The notes under the pieces: model-generated
What the model saw: the letters and a program-made list of their open reading frames with translations, nothing else
Told to the model about the DNA's origin: nothing
Database searches by the model: none
Source of the DNA: Bipolaris cookei
Taxonomy: Eukaryota; Ascomycota; Dothideomycetes; Pleosporales; Pleosporaceae
Assembly: GCA_002286855.1 (NCBI GenBank)
Contig: NRSV01000017.1
Location: 1-19,394, forward strand
Length of the DNA stretch: 19,394 nt
Direction: 5' to 3'
Translations under genes and position numbers: made by a program
In this document: positions 6,609-18,218 of the stretch, in pieces
Layout of the letters: each line of letters starts with the position of its first letter
How positions within the stretch are numbered: the first letter of the stretch is position 1

Positions 6609-7346
6609 TGCATTCATGGTTGATGGTTTCTCAGAGTCACCATATATGTTATCGAAGATTAGAGACTTCGTAGAGAAGCAGGAGATACAAGCTATTCAAC
6701 CTCCCTATGCGTCAATATCCCCGAGATATTGATGGCGATTATACTGATTCACTATAGTTGGTCGGCGGTAGTCCGAGGTGCCGCAACCAAAGGATTTGAG
6801 AAAGGTGGCGATGCAGTCTTGAAGCGAAAGAGCCGTTGGCATTGTGGTACATCTCGTAATCGCCCTTTTCGACGTCATGGACATGATAGGGTCGACACGT
6901 CCATCAACAAATACCACGGAAAGAAAAGGGCTACCAACCAAGTGAGTTGGTTGATCGCAAAAGGACAAGACCCTCTTGCATCAGAGGCAACACATGCAGC
7001 TACGGACTTATCATCAAGATGGTGGGTTGGCGAGAGACTGTCGATCGAGTGGAAACTTATCTCGTGCGATCCAGACATTGCTCCATCAAGAGGTGTGGAC
7101 AAGGTGAGCGAGTCGCTTCAAGAAACTGACGCAGCTGACACAAATCAGTCAGTGTATCGTGCGACAGTACTTACCGTGAATTCTAGGGACATACCCAAGG
7201 GCGACCTAAAGATGGGAGTAAGCCCACGCGGTCGCGAGTACTGCTCTGTCGCATTCACGGTAAACATATCTCTGCATTCTTGCCTAGAGTTCTTGGTCAC
7301 ATTGAAGGGCAAGAAACTTGAATCCCTGATCGTCAATTACGAGTGA
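6609..7346 (+). pseudogene. Hsp70-like protein, C-terminal portion, 5'-truncated by transposon
   Basis: The first exon remnant (6609-6710) encodes FMVDGFSESPYMLSKIRDF and ends QPPY. A 47-bp intron (6711-6757, GTCAAT to CTATAG, branch TACTGATT) joins it in phase to WSAVVRGAATKGFE, and the frame runs to TGA 7344-7346. These are hallmarks of the fungal Hsp70-like (HSPA12-type, actin-fold ATPase) proteins: the GGFxESPYL phosphate/adenosine loop, QPPYAWSAVVRGA, a WLIAKGD-like segment, and a C-terminal beta-rich end (EFLVTLKGKKLESL). The ATPase N-terminal half, with its DxGTT motif, is absent from the window. Break point and transposon end coincide at 6606-6608, so insertion is the cause. The usual second Gly of the loop is Asp here (GGT to GAT). 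The remaining frame is open, so loss may be fairly recent. Confidence 0.75.
6711..6757 (+). other. Intron in the Hsp70-like remnant
   Basis: 47 bp, donor GTCAAT, branch-like CTGATTC, acceptor CTATAG. Splicing joins TAT-GC to T-TGG and produces the family motif PPYAWSAVV, which supports the boundaries. Confidence 0.75.
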
Positions 7347-10026
7347 GTGTTAGTAGCTCCCTTCTATCTAAACACAATTCTTGACGCAAAGACAATGGTT
7401 CAGACGACGTCATTACATATCGGCCCCTTCTCTCAGAACAGAAGAGTACGATTTGGGTTGGGATTCTAAAGAGGAGATGGAGAAAACCAAATTGAGTATC
7501 GGGATGTCAATGCACTGTATCTGGGGAACTTGTCATGTAACTTGGGTTATTTGCTCCAGGTCACTTTTGTATCGAAAGCAGGGTAGGACTGGCAGATGTT
7601 CTGGCTTTCTTCACATGTAGTTAGTCAGCTATTTACGGCTCTGCTTGCATCAAGTTCCCCAATGCCATAATACTGCCTTTTCATTACCCATTATAATTCT
7701 GCGCTTGGTTCTAAGAACTACCATGACTTGTCTCTTGAGAGTTGCAGTCACTAATCAAACGAGAATGTGAATTTTGCTAGTAGAATATTTAATCTACATT
7801 TCCAGATGCGACGGGATTCAGTGAATTGAAGGATCAAATGCGCTCATTGAGACAACGCATTTTCTCAGCATGACTATATACTGTTTCTACTAAGGGAAAC
7901 AATATGAAATATAGTAAGATTGTAAGTATTCAATTATCGCAATGAAGAAATACTTATGAGTCTTGTAATAGTGCAAACGTAATTTTTAGTACTTTCCAGC
8001 GTAGTGTCAATGTTTCGATGGCATATGCAGACCCTAATTTGAGAAGAGGAGAGAATTTAGATATGCATGCCATGCAGCTGTTGTAGAATTAATGCGAGTA
8101 TCGTTAAAATATCTAGGAGCGAATCGATAGCCCCTCTGACGCAGTTATCTCCTCCCTGTTTTATATTCCAGATGCTTCATATTATTCAGAACTCACGACA
8201 AAGAGTTTGTTCTGCTCTATTATCACCTAGTGGCAGTTTCATGGGTAGTATGGATGCCATATAGAAGTCTCATGAAATGTGTAGGTTGCAGGAGCTCTGG
8301 TGAAGTTTTTAACGATATTTCGGATACTGCATGCAAACTTGATGTGGTTATAGGAGGAATGATCAACTTTCTTGAATCCGCAGTGGTCCTCTGAATGGAT
8401 TACCAGCAATACAATTTATCACACAATATTTCCCTCGGATTTCATTAGCTCAGCACCATCTCCCGATAAAAAGGTTCACTGGTGGATTTCCAAATGTACT
8501 CCCCAGCACATTCTCCAATACCCCTTCCGGTCATCCTCTTCTTCCAAAACAAGTAACAATAACACCGCGCTTTTCGTAGCCTACCCTCGCACGAAATATT
8601 GTCACACAAGAACACCACATGGGACAGCCGACTAACACTCTTCTCTAGCGAAACATGTTGTGTACTCAAGAACAACCCAAGTCATTCGCTCACGCACTTA
8701 TGCATGCATACCGAAAGCCCACCCACCCCACCATGCCACCAACCATCCGCGCCAAAATCAAAAACAAAGACCCGGACAGCCTAAACATCTACCCGCATAT
8801 GAACCACCGTCATCCACAAACTCACCACTCCTTGTTCCCTCGCCCAGCCTAGCCCTAAGTGGGGTGCCGACATACTCAACCACGCCACGGGACATTCCGC
8901 CTCAAGCAACCAAGCGACACCGCAAGTTCCAAAAACCCACGATTCAAAAAACACGGTACATCAAAGGCATGTGCACAGCAATATTCCCGATGCCCGCAAG
9001 AAACCCCAGATCACCATCGTAGATATGTATACTCCCCCCACAAAGGAGGGAGAACCAACAAAAAAACACTTAGTTAATACACAACCCACACAAAGCACGT
9101 GTAACCCAAAACACACGCACACACACACACATACACACACCTTTCCCAAATCGCAAATCGTGAATCGAGCAAGGTGAGCGATACACATAAACAAGGCAAT
9201 GCAGAAAACTCCCCCCCAAAAAAGAAAATCTTTCAAAGCATCTCCCATTTGCCCCATCGAGACTCAATCCAATACCTATCGTTGAACCCGTTGAGAACGA
9301 AAACCCACCACACGCAAAACGTTGGAATCCCACAGCGCCACCTGTGCCTCAAGCTGCAAGCGCGCGTCGGTAAAAAAAAACCGCGCTAGACCGCACAAAG
9401 CTGGAAGTTTGGCCACTAATGCCATTTCTGGACTAGCGCCAGCTGGATGGTGGACTAGGACTGAACGAGAGATAAAGAACGGCGCGGGTTGGGTTGTGCG
9501 TGCATGGGTGGGGAGGAGAGGGGAGGCTTGGAATTAGTGGATGGGTGTGGGTTTGGCGATAAGATATCGGTGTTGCGCCGAGGGTGGTAGAGGGGGGAGG
9601 GGTTGCGGGGTTGACATAAGGCGTGAGATACGGGAAGATCAATAGATAGGCAGAGAATGGGAATGACTGGACTGCGTGTAGTATGTACTAAGGATGTGGA
9701 ATTTTTCGCCTTAGTTGTTCGTTTCGGTTGTGCGATACGGCTTTTTTCTTTCTTTCTTTTGCTTCTTCTCTGAGATCTTTTGCTTTTTGACAATCTCGGG
9801 TCCTGGCAAGTGCACGCGCATTGTTCCTGCGTCGGTAGGAAGGAGCAAAAGTTGGCGATTACGGAGCTAGGCTGCGTAGGTAAGGTAACTAGAGGGGCTA
9901 CTCTGCTACGAACTTGTTTCTTTTTTTTTGCTGATGCGAAGAGTCAAGGACGTTTTGAGTACGAACTTCTTTTTTTGTTCATTTTTTTCTAACTTGCACG
10001 AACCGAACGCGAATTCGATAGATACC
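7347..10026. other. Gene-poor interval between the Hsp70-like remnant and the P450
   Basis: Frames on both strands are short or low-complexity, and none shows a domain. 7600-8400 is AT-rich; 8650-9400 is CA/AC-rich on the plus strand; 9730-9780 and 9915-9995 have long T and CT tracts of the kind seen in fungal promoters just ahead of the P450 start. A minus-strand Ser/Pro/Arg-rich frame (9793-9455) is most likely the shadow of compositional bias. Confidence 0.55.
9110..9140 (+). repeat. (AC)n microsatellite
   Basis: About 31 bp of AC repeats interrupted by single G and T changes. A candidate length-polymorphic marker. Confidence 0.9.
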
Positions 10027-11931
10027 ATGATTGAAGCATCGGCATTGCTTACTCCGGCCGTCTTGCTCTCGGCTCTCGTCGTCATCCACGTGCTCGTGGC
10101 GTACGTTCGCAATCCGCTGCGTAAGATACCCGCTGCGCATCCCCTGGCACACGTGTCGTCGCTGTGGATAGCCTGGGTGCGCTGGCGACACATTGAGAAT
10201 GCGACGCTGAAAGAGGCGCATGCGAGACTGGGTCCAATTGTGTGTCTGGGCCCGGAAGAAATCAGTATCAATTGCGTCAAGGGCGGCATTCGCGACGTGT
10301 ACGGCGGGGGATTCGAAAAAGTCAATGCGAAAAACGGGTATAATTGGTATTCGTTTTTTACAAATTATAGCGGGTGAGCAATGAACTGCCCTGTTTGAGA
10401 CTTGGAAAAAAACAATAGCACATGGTTTTAGCGGGCATTGACGTGTGAAATGGCAGAACCGGCAACATGTTTTCTACCGGCAATAATAGGCCGCATTCGC
10501 AGAGAAAACGCATGCTGAGCAACATCTACAGCAAGTCGCATGTTCTTGCTAGTGAATCGCTGCTCGTACAGACGTCGACAATCATGTACAACCGCTTCTT
10601 GCCATATCTAGAGTCCGTATGCACAGGACCCGAACAGGGAGTCTTGAACATCTACGCACTGCTCAGTGCAACAACAATGGATATTGTGACGTGTTACATC
10701 TTCGGGTTGCGAGTAGGGTCGAACCTAATCCAAGACCCCCAGCAACTCGCCTGGTTCTTGGACCTATACTACTCGCGGCGATCCTTCAACTTTTGGCCGC
10801 AAGAGTTCCCACGCCTGACTAGCCTGGCAGAGAAATGGCTGGGCTACCGCTTCACACCCAAATGGGTCAATGAGGCAAATGGCGAGATCGAGAGATGGAC
10901 GGCCAAAATGTGCGATGAGGCCACGCGTGTGCTGAATGCTGGCGTCGCCGCCGCAGGGGTCGAGGACCGGCCTGTAGTCTATCAGCAGCTGCAGAGCAGC
11001 ATGGCAAAGGAAGCAAGTAAGAGTTCGGGTGGTATGCCGGATCCTACCGCCATAGCGAGTGAAGTCTTAGATCATCTGGCCGCGGGTTTCGATACCTCTG
11101 GTATAACGCTCAACTACGTCGTCCACGAGCTATCCAAGCACCCAGACATCCAGACCCGTCTCCAGCACGAGCTCCTCAGCCTATCTCCCCGCCTAGCAGC
11201 ATCCTCTGCACCCAATCTGCCCGACCCAAAAGCCGTCGATGCTCTTCCCTTGCTACATTCCGTCATTTGGGAAACCCTGCGTCTTCACTCTGCGATTCCC
11301 GGCCCACAACCACGCTTCACACCCCCGCAAGGCTGCCGGCTTGGCCCAACAGACGAGACATCGTACCATGTTCCGGGGGGAGTCAGGGTGAGCGCCAGCG
11401 CGGGCCTGCTGCATCTGAACGACGACGTGTACGAGTGTGCGAGTGAATGGCGACCAGACCGCTGGTTGGGACTCGACAAAGTGACTGACGACAAGCGGAG
11501 AGACATGGAGAGCCGATGGTTTTGGGCATTTGGCAGGTTAGTATAACCCTGTTTTTTGTTGTTGTTTGACGTAATTGGGGCTGACGTATGCTTACACTGT
11601 GTGTACTAGTGGTGGTCGAATGTGTGTGGGAAGTCACTTGGCAGTGTACCGTAAGTATCTACTAGTCACATGTCCCTCCTTCCCTCTCTTCACAGCCACA
11701 CGAGGAGTGGGGAAGGAGGGAGAAAGTGACTTTGAATTCCTACTAGCTTCGCAAGCTGAGTAGGCAACGCAATATGCTGATGTGGACACAGAGATGAAGT
11801 ACATAGTTGTAGCCCTGTACTCAAATTACCGCACCACGATTGTGGATGATGCAGGCATCGAACAGTCCGACTCATACACTGCACCGCCCCAGAGCGAGAA
11901 ACTTATGATACGACTCGAAAAGCTGACGTAG
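10027..11931 (+). CDS. Cytochrome P450 monooxygenase, 535 aa, four exons
   Basis: Exons are 10027-10373, 10457-11536, 11610-11650 and 11792-11931; introns are 83, 73 and 141 bp, all GT-AG, and phases agree at every joint. The protein has an N-terminal membrane anchor (residues about 5-25), so it probably sits in the ER membrane and receives electrons from P450 reductase. Visible signatures are the I-helix AGFDTSG (325-331), the K-helix ETLR (388-391), EWRPDRW (446-452) and the heme loop FGSGGRMCVG (474-483) with the axial ligand Cys481. The loop is split by intron 2 and completed in the 41-nt third exon. NMFSTG and RKRMLSNIYSKS match the C-helix region of fungal microsomal P450s. Length is normal and no lesion is seen. 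The start is the first ATG giving a clean anchor. No biosynthetic genes adjoin it, so the substrate cannot be inferred. I do not assign a CYP family. Confidence 0.9.
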
Positions 11932-14900
11932 CCACACGGGGACACGGGGGCAGCGAGCATGTTTGAACCCTGATAGCCTCCCCCCACCGTCAATGGGGGA
12001 TCCCACAAGCAAGTGTGGCTGCACAGCCGCACGTGCAGTAAAGAAAATTGGTTGATCAGCGGCAAGTTACGCAAAGCACAGGGAGAGAGTGAGTAGAGTA
12101 GGGTGTGCAAGCCACACACACCCGCGGCGGACTCCGGGTCTTGGGGCTTCAACACCGGGCCCAAATTGACGCCGTTGGAAGCCTGACCCGTGGTAGAGAG
12201 GTATCAGGTTGGAGGTGGCAGTGGCCAATCGCATGCCGAGTCTTGCTGGTGCTTGGGGCAAAGGGCGAGATGACGACAGCTAGCCATTCGAGTCATTTTT
12301 ACGCAGTTATACAGAGCAACTGAGACTGTCTTTCGTATTTGCCTCCTTTTCTAAACAGTCTCCTGATCGTGACTCACCATGAGCTTATGCAATGCACTCT
12401 GCTTGGCTGCTGATCTGGCGGCGTCTCCGTGTACGTACAGTACAGTCCATCAGTCCAGATTTTCTTCCCTTACATTCAGCCCAGCACCCCTCCCCCGTCT
12501 AGACCAGCTAGCGTAGACAGCTCCGAGGAAACTGGGTCTGCGGTATCTCCGGAAAACCCTCAGAGCCAATCGAGTGGCAGGGTCTGAGGGCCGGTGTCGA
12601 GGCCGCTTGCTGCATCTTGTTCTTTGTTCCCGGGATCATGGGTATTTTTGGTGTGGAACCAGTGACAATGTGCGTGTACTCTACGTTCGTTTACCAAATC
12701 TTCTTGGCTTTGTTGCATGGCCCATAGCGAGCCGAGAAGGTCTTGCATCGGCCGATGAGCTGGATCTAGAGCAGGGTGTGAGGAGGCGTAGAGAAGAGTG
12801 TGTGAAAGTACTTGTCATGCGGTATCTTCTTGCCACAGGAAAAAGGTGTGACAATAGTCTATGGACAACGGGCGAGCTGAAACGTTGTGGGCTGTGATTA
12901 CGTTGTGGGAGCTTGTTCCGAGTCCGGTGCTGCCTGCAAATTTGGGCTTTGCACGAATGACGTGCCGAGTAGGCCCCAGGACGTACCTACATGTCGAATG
13001 TTATCTTGCCAAGACTCAGTCAGGTGCATGAGGCTACGAGCGCCGTCTTTCCTAGGCAGAAGTGATAGTACGAGTCTGTGGCACGACTAGTCGTCGTCGA
13101 GTTTCACATCAAGATAGACACTTCCTCCCTATAGTCTTTTGGTAGTTTGAAAAAAGTACTTCGTGGTACATGTTTGACCGCCAACCTGAGGTCGATTCAT
13201 GCGTTTGGTGCAGAATCTGTACACATGATACAGAGCCAGTGAGGTCGATTGATGTCACTGACCTGTTAGCTCAGATGCACGACAAGTGTAGGTGCAGTAA
13301 ACAGCGCAACATGTTCATCACGCGGTGCTGCCATGGTTACTAGTGCAAAATTGCTCGTTTCGATTTCTCATCTCTCTGGACAGTGCGGCAGTTACGAGGG
13401 CAGCATAAGCGTGGGCCCATGAGGCACATTTGCTGTCTACGGCATAGTTCAAGTCCAAGTACTATACACGGTCGCATGTTTCAAGCTGGAGTCACCGGTT
13501 TGCGTGTGAGGGCCGGGCACTGCTAGTATACGAGCAGATGGGACGCAGGGGAAGAAAGACTTCCAAAGCTCCTGTGGCAAGTATGCAAGTGCACACTACA
13601 CTCAGTGACCCCACATTGGTTCAAAGAGGGGTGGCCAGCAGGTTTGTCAAAGCGAGCTTGAGAAGCCGAAGCCGGTCCAGATTGGTTTTTGGAGTGGAGT
13701 AAAGTTTTTGGCTTGACGAGGGGAATATGGGCGTCAGTGACGGATTGTGGGACCAAGTCGACATGTACATGGATGCCAAAGCGGGACAACTATCCGTCTG
13801 TGCGATCCTTGCTGTGAACGTGTGCGTTTTAGAGCTCATGTTTTGGCGTGGCCAGTACACGAGCATTCTAGGAATTGGTCCGCGTCATGGGCTGAAGGCG
13901 GTCGGTGGTGACTTGTCGGTATTGTGCAGCAGTGGATATGGGTTAATAGCAGGCGAAAAAGTAAATTAAGCGCATACAAGGCGGGTGTTGGGATGATATT
14001 GGCGACATATGGAGAGCGGCAATGGCGCGGGGTGGTCATGTGCTAGGCGGGAACTGCCCGGGGGGCGGCCAAGGAGCGCACGGAGGGTGAAAGCGCCAAC
14101 CACGTGAGCACAGGCGGTGGTCCAGGCACGACAGCGCGAGGGTGAGGTTGGCGGTGATGGTACATGGCGATGGACGATCAGGCGTGGCGATGCGGTTCCC
14201 GGGCAAAGTGCACCTAGGGCCATGGCAACATCTAGCGCTGCTGTCAGAGAGGAAGGCTGCCGAGCTAGCAGGCTCATTTGCTGGCCAGGCTGGTGGCTAA
14301 AGGGATGGCGAACGGGGGTGCGGGCCACACAGTGCAACGTCGTAGAATTTCCTTGGGCCACTCGAACGGCGCGACTGGCAGTCTTTCGCTTGCACATCAC
14401 CCCCCATCCCTGCTCCCATCCACCAACCCCCCAGCCACCGCGATACTCCATGGCGATCATCCCTCCCCACATGCATCTCGTTGACGGCCGCCGCATCCTC
14501 CAGACAACTCCTCTGCCGCAGACCATCGCGCCCCGCTGCCCCAGCTTGTCGTTGCTGTTTTATTGTTGTCGCTGGCTGCATCCGCCGTGCGTCATTCCTG
14601 GGCCTTTTCGCTGCCCATGCGCCTCAGCCGCTCAATAGCCACGGCTCCTGCACAGCTCTCTGTGCGTTCCCGGTTCCCTCATTGACGACAGGTAGTCTGC
14701 TCCCACGTACGATATCGCCATGTATGTATGTGCGTGTGTGCCGTCATGTGCTGTGAAACGCCATCATCATTGTGTCGCCGTGTGCTAGCCTCCAGCTCTC
14801 TGTCACTCTTGGAGCCTCGAGGCAAAAGGCACGTCCCGGGGCCGCCATCAGGCCCTCCTCGGCCTTCTCGACGTGCTGGCCGCCATGTGCCTGGGGACGT

Positions 14901-17183
14901 GTTCAGTACTCGTGTACTCGCCCGGCCGCAGCCATTGTTGGCCTTGCTCGCGTCTGTCGTCTCCAACACGACCAACTGCCGCGCAACAAGGTCTGGCTGA
15001 CGGCCACATGGCGATATATTGGGCGTGGACGGGAGTTTATATGTAGCCTCCTCAATTAAAGTGTTCCAGATGGCTAAATCCCGTGTTCCTGCTCTGGGTG
15101 TTTACCAGCTTACGAGCGTGGGGCTCTCCCGCCGCACGCAACCGGGGCCCTCGTTCAATATCCGTCGACAGTGCCCTGCCTTGCCCAAACCTGGGATGAC
15201 CGTTGGATCCAAGCACTACCAGGCCTTCCTTGCTACTCAGGTCCTGCCGCTGCGCCGTCTGTGCTGTCCTAGTCTTTCATCGCTCGGCTGCATGGAACAC
15301 CCTCGCTCGGAACAGATAGCACAGACGGGCTGGTGCTGCAACCAAGCTGCAAAACAACACCTGCTAAGTCTTTGACTTTATTCAAAAGTGCTTCTCGACG
15401 TCCAGCGTTGATGCTCCCCTCCGAGACAGCTGTTGCCCCTGCCCAGTCCATCTTGTTGCTCGTTTTTCTGTCCAACCGTTATTCGCACGCTTGCATATGC
15501 GCATACCACCTGGACAGGCCCCCGTCCTCGTCTTTGCATGCTCCCACTCCGTCATCGCCCAGAGTACATTCGTTTTCCACTGTACCGTCCAACCGGCCTG
15601 TTCCAAGACGGTCCAGCACACATCCAACACATCATCACTACTTTCAGGGGTTTCTCACGCGCAGCAGCAGCGGGATCCACCGACACTTGGTCAACAAGCG
15701 AAAGATACTAGTCTTGGATGTAACCGTGGCTACAAAAGAAGTAATACCCCCAGAAACTCTTGCCATTGGCTACACTAGAGCTTGTTCGCATGATCCACGC
15801 CGCCTTCGTTCATTCCCTTAGCACGCACGTTAGTCAAGGACCCTACAACCTTGATCGGCCGCGCTCGGCACAAGTTACTCCCAGAGACTAGAGCCTGCGT
15901 AGCGAATCATTAGCAAAGCCGCCACGGACCCGTACGACGTCTGTAGAGGAGCCCCGATTCTGACGGACGCTTCAAAGTACGCTTGCCAGCTCTCCTACTG
16001 CATGCACTACCTTTGTACGTTGCTTCTTCTCAAGCTATCAGACCTCACTCTTCTCAGAGCTGTGTATTTCAGTCTTCTATTGCTCACCTTTACAACTCAT
16101 CCCAGACTGCCTAAAAGCTCTTTCCCCGGCTCGCCATCGCTTCTGACTTGGTCCACCAGCGTAGCCCTATTTTCCTCCCTTCGACGCCGTTGGAAAGCGG
16201 CCGTGTCTGTGGCTACGATCGGATTACACCAATTACCTCTCTACCACGGTTCGCTACCACCACAAGAGGACCCTTTTGCCTCTTATCCCCTTTGAGCAGC
16301 TTTTACCTGCTACCGCCTTCACCTTGTACTTTCGCCTAAGTGCCATGTATTGTGGAAAAAGACATTGTCATTACAATACATGAAGGAGCACAGACTGCGA
16401 ATACTTATCATCACAGGCGCAACACAGACTGCTGCTACTACTACTACTGCTACTACTGTTACTGCTGCTGCTCCCAACAGCTGCGCTATTTCCGACTTGG
16501 ATATCACCGTTGGGTGTGGAGTCATCCCTCGCAGGCGCCAGCGGGCCTCTAGTTGGGTCCCACTGAACAGGGCGACCACCGTCCCCACTGCCGCGCAAAC
16601 CGTTACCATAACGAGACTTCCCAGTGGTGCGCCCCAGATCCAGAGTCGGCAGTGCAGAAATCATCAAATCGGGCAACGGCACTTTACCTCTCTTCGACTG
16701 GACTTTCCAGGTCAGGGAACACCATTCCGCACCTCTGCCCTACAAACAGAGGGCTCTGATAGGCATAGTGCCCATGCGAACCGTCCCTTTACGGCTCATA
16801 CCACGTTTACCATCACCAGTCGGCTTATCGAGCTTGCACTGCCCTTTGTTCGATTGGCCCGACCTCTTGGATTATTACCTCAACGTTCGCTACCGCCTAT
16901 CGATATATCACAAAATCCGCCTGTTCTCAATATTCTGGGGCACTATATAGGTCGCCATTGCCTTCAACCACAGCCCAGGTCGGCTGCACTACCATAGAAC
17001 ACTTGCACACCAGCTTCATACCCACAACCACAGCATCTCGACAACCACACCCACGAAGAGCTGCCACTACCTTGACCACTACCACAACAAACCCATTACT
17101 ACCACTACCATTGCAACTGCCACCGGCACAACCATAGAAGTAGTCTGTTCTAGAACCCCATCCACGATCACGCTGCCACGACA
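11932..17183. other. Long interval without a convincing gene, ending in the vosA upstream region
   Basis: Neither strand shows a recognisable domain or a plausible spliced gene. 14000-15000 is GC-rich with many overlapping spurious frames. From about 15990 to 17180 the plus strand is pyrimidine-rich, as in leaders and promoters of fungal regulatory genes; a TATATAG at 16944-16950 lies 234 bp ahead of the vosA start. A 215-codon frame (16350-16997) lies in this leader and looks compositional. A near-repeat TGAGGTCGATT occurs at about 13188 and 13240, the second inside a small inverted repeat (CAGTGA 13237, TCACTG 13255). Confidence 0.5.
16428..16475 (+). repeat. Imperfect CTA/CTG trinucleotide repeat in the vosA upstream region
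   Basis: A run of CTA and CTG triplets with a few interruptions, including four consecutive CTA. Possibly length-variable and possibly transcribed in the vosA leader (inference). Confidence 0.75.
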
Positions 17184-18218
17184 ATGGCGTTCTCTTATAA
17201 TTACTCACTGCAGGCATCATATCCATCACAACGAGCCTATGTCCCATATCAACAACCCCAAGTCCCCACACCGTCGCCGATATACTCGCTCCCCATTACA
17301 AACACATCAACAACAGGCGCACTGAGTCCATCATCATGCTTCCTGACGGTACGGCAACAACCCAAAGAGGCTCTTGTCACTGTCAAAGGCAAGGAGAAGT
17401 TCAGAAAGCCACTTGACCCACCACCCATGCTCCAACTCAAAGTGAGCTCAGAGATAGACCCCAGCCAACAATTCCTGCAAAATCCCTACCTCTTCGTCAG
17501 CGTCTCACTCTACAAACACGACAAAGACGAACCAATCGAAGGCACGCCCCTCGACATCCTAACCGGCACACTCGTGTCCTCGCTCCATCGCCTCAAAGAT
17601 GTCGACAACAAAGATGGCGCCTTCTTCATCTTCGGGGACATCTCCATCAAAGTTCAAGGCACCTACCGCCTCTGCTTCACCCTCTACGAACTCCAACCCT
17701 CCTACTTCACCCTATCCGACCTCGAACAACACAAAGACATGGAACGCTACCAAGGCGCCGCCCTCGATCCCCCGGATTACGGCGCATACCAATGCCTCGG
17801 CCATATCTTATCGGACAAATTCAACGTTGTCCTTCCGAAAGATTTTAAAGGGCTGGAAGAATCCACATATCTCTCCCGCGCCTTCTCAGACCAGGGCGTG
17901 CGCCTGCGTCTCCGCAAAGAAGCCAGGGGGATGATGAGTAACAAGCGGAGTATCGGCGGCGGCGACGCTACTAGCGACCAGCAGCAACAACAGCCCCTCG
18001 CCAAGAAACGCCGTGAAGATAGCGTTGAGAGCGCCAACCCCTCGAGTCTCATGTCAGGCTTTTATTCAAACGTCAGTCCATTTGTTACGACGCCGTATTT
18101 ACAATCCCAGGGACTGCAAGGTCAGAATCTGCAGAACCAGGGGCTCCAGACGCCGGTTAGACACGATGCGAATTATGGATGGAATTTATCTTATGACCCG
18201 TCTTTTCTGGGGTCGTGA
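17184..18218 (+). CDS. vosA: Velvet-domain regulator VosA, 344 aa
   Basis: Intronless frame with a favourable start context (GACAATGGC). Residues 1-50 are a Ser/Pro/Tyr-rich leader. The velvet domain spans about 54-246: LTVRQQPKEALVTVKGKEK and RKPLDPPPMLQL at its start, LTGTLVSSLHRLKDVDNKDG and FFIFGDISIKVQGTYRLCF in the core, and DKFNVVLPKDFKG, ESTYLSRAFSDQGVRLRLRK at its end. The uninterrupted domain with RQQPK and SRxFxDQGVxLRLRK matches VosA rather than VelB (domain split by an insertion) or VeA. The C-terminus has a Q-tract (266-270), a nuclear localisation signal KKRR (274-277) and Gln/Leu repeats (306-322). Known family role: a nuclear DNA-binding protein, often paired with VelB, that activates spore maturation, trehalose and wall genes and represses conidiation in mature spores. 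It is somewhat shorter than the Aspergillus protein. No lesion is seen. Confidence 0.93.
   Translation: MAFSYNYSLQASYPSQRAYVPYQQPQVPTPSPIYSLPITNTSTTGALSPSSCFLTVRQQPKEALVTVKGKEKFRKPLDPPPMLQLKVSSEIDPSQQFLQNPYLFVSVSLYKHDKDEPIEGTPLDILTGTLVSSLHRLKDVDNKDGAFFIFGDISIKVQGTYRLCFTLYELQPSYFTLSDLEQHKDMERYQGAALDPPDYGAYQCLGHILSDKFNVVLPKDFKGLEESTYLSRAFSDQGVRLRLRKEARGMMSNKRSIGGGDATSDQQQQQPLAKKRREDSVESANPSSLMSGFYSNVSPFVTTPYLQSQGLQGQNLQNQGLQTPVRHDANYGWNLSYDPSFLGS

Noticed and set aside
9455..9793. 112-codon minus-strand frame starting with a Lys/Arg-rich stretch
   Set aside because: Low-complexity basic then Ser/Pro composition mirrors the CT/GA bias of the region; no conserved features.
12574..12897. 107-codon plus-strand frame in the P450-vosA interval
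   Set aside because: No motif, no splice partners, and no sign of codon constraint.
14281..14291. CTGGCCAGGCT, near the VosA binding sequence CTGGCCAAGGC
   Set aside because: One base is missing relative to the reported motif and it lies about 2.9 kb upstream of vosA; too weak to call autoregulation.
13966..14638. Overlapping long frames on both strands (186 and 173 codons)
   Set aside because: GC-rich DNA gives open frames on both strands at once; composition is Arg/Trp/Gly- or His/Pro-rich with no motif or plausible splice structure.
15333..15821. 162-codon plus-strand frame
   Set aside because: No recognisable domain; Ser/Pro/His-rich, as expected from C-rich DNA.
16350..16997. 215-codon plus-strand frame ahead of vosA
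   Set aside because: No domain, Thr/Arg/Pro-biased composition from trinucleotide repeat and pyrimidine-rich DNA, and it lies in the likely leader or promoter.
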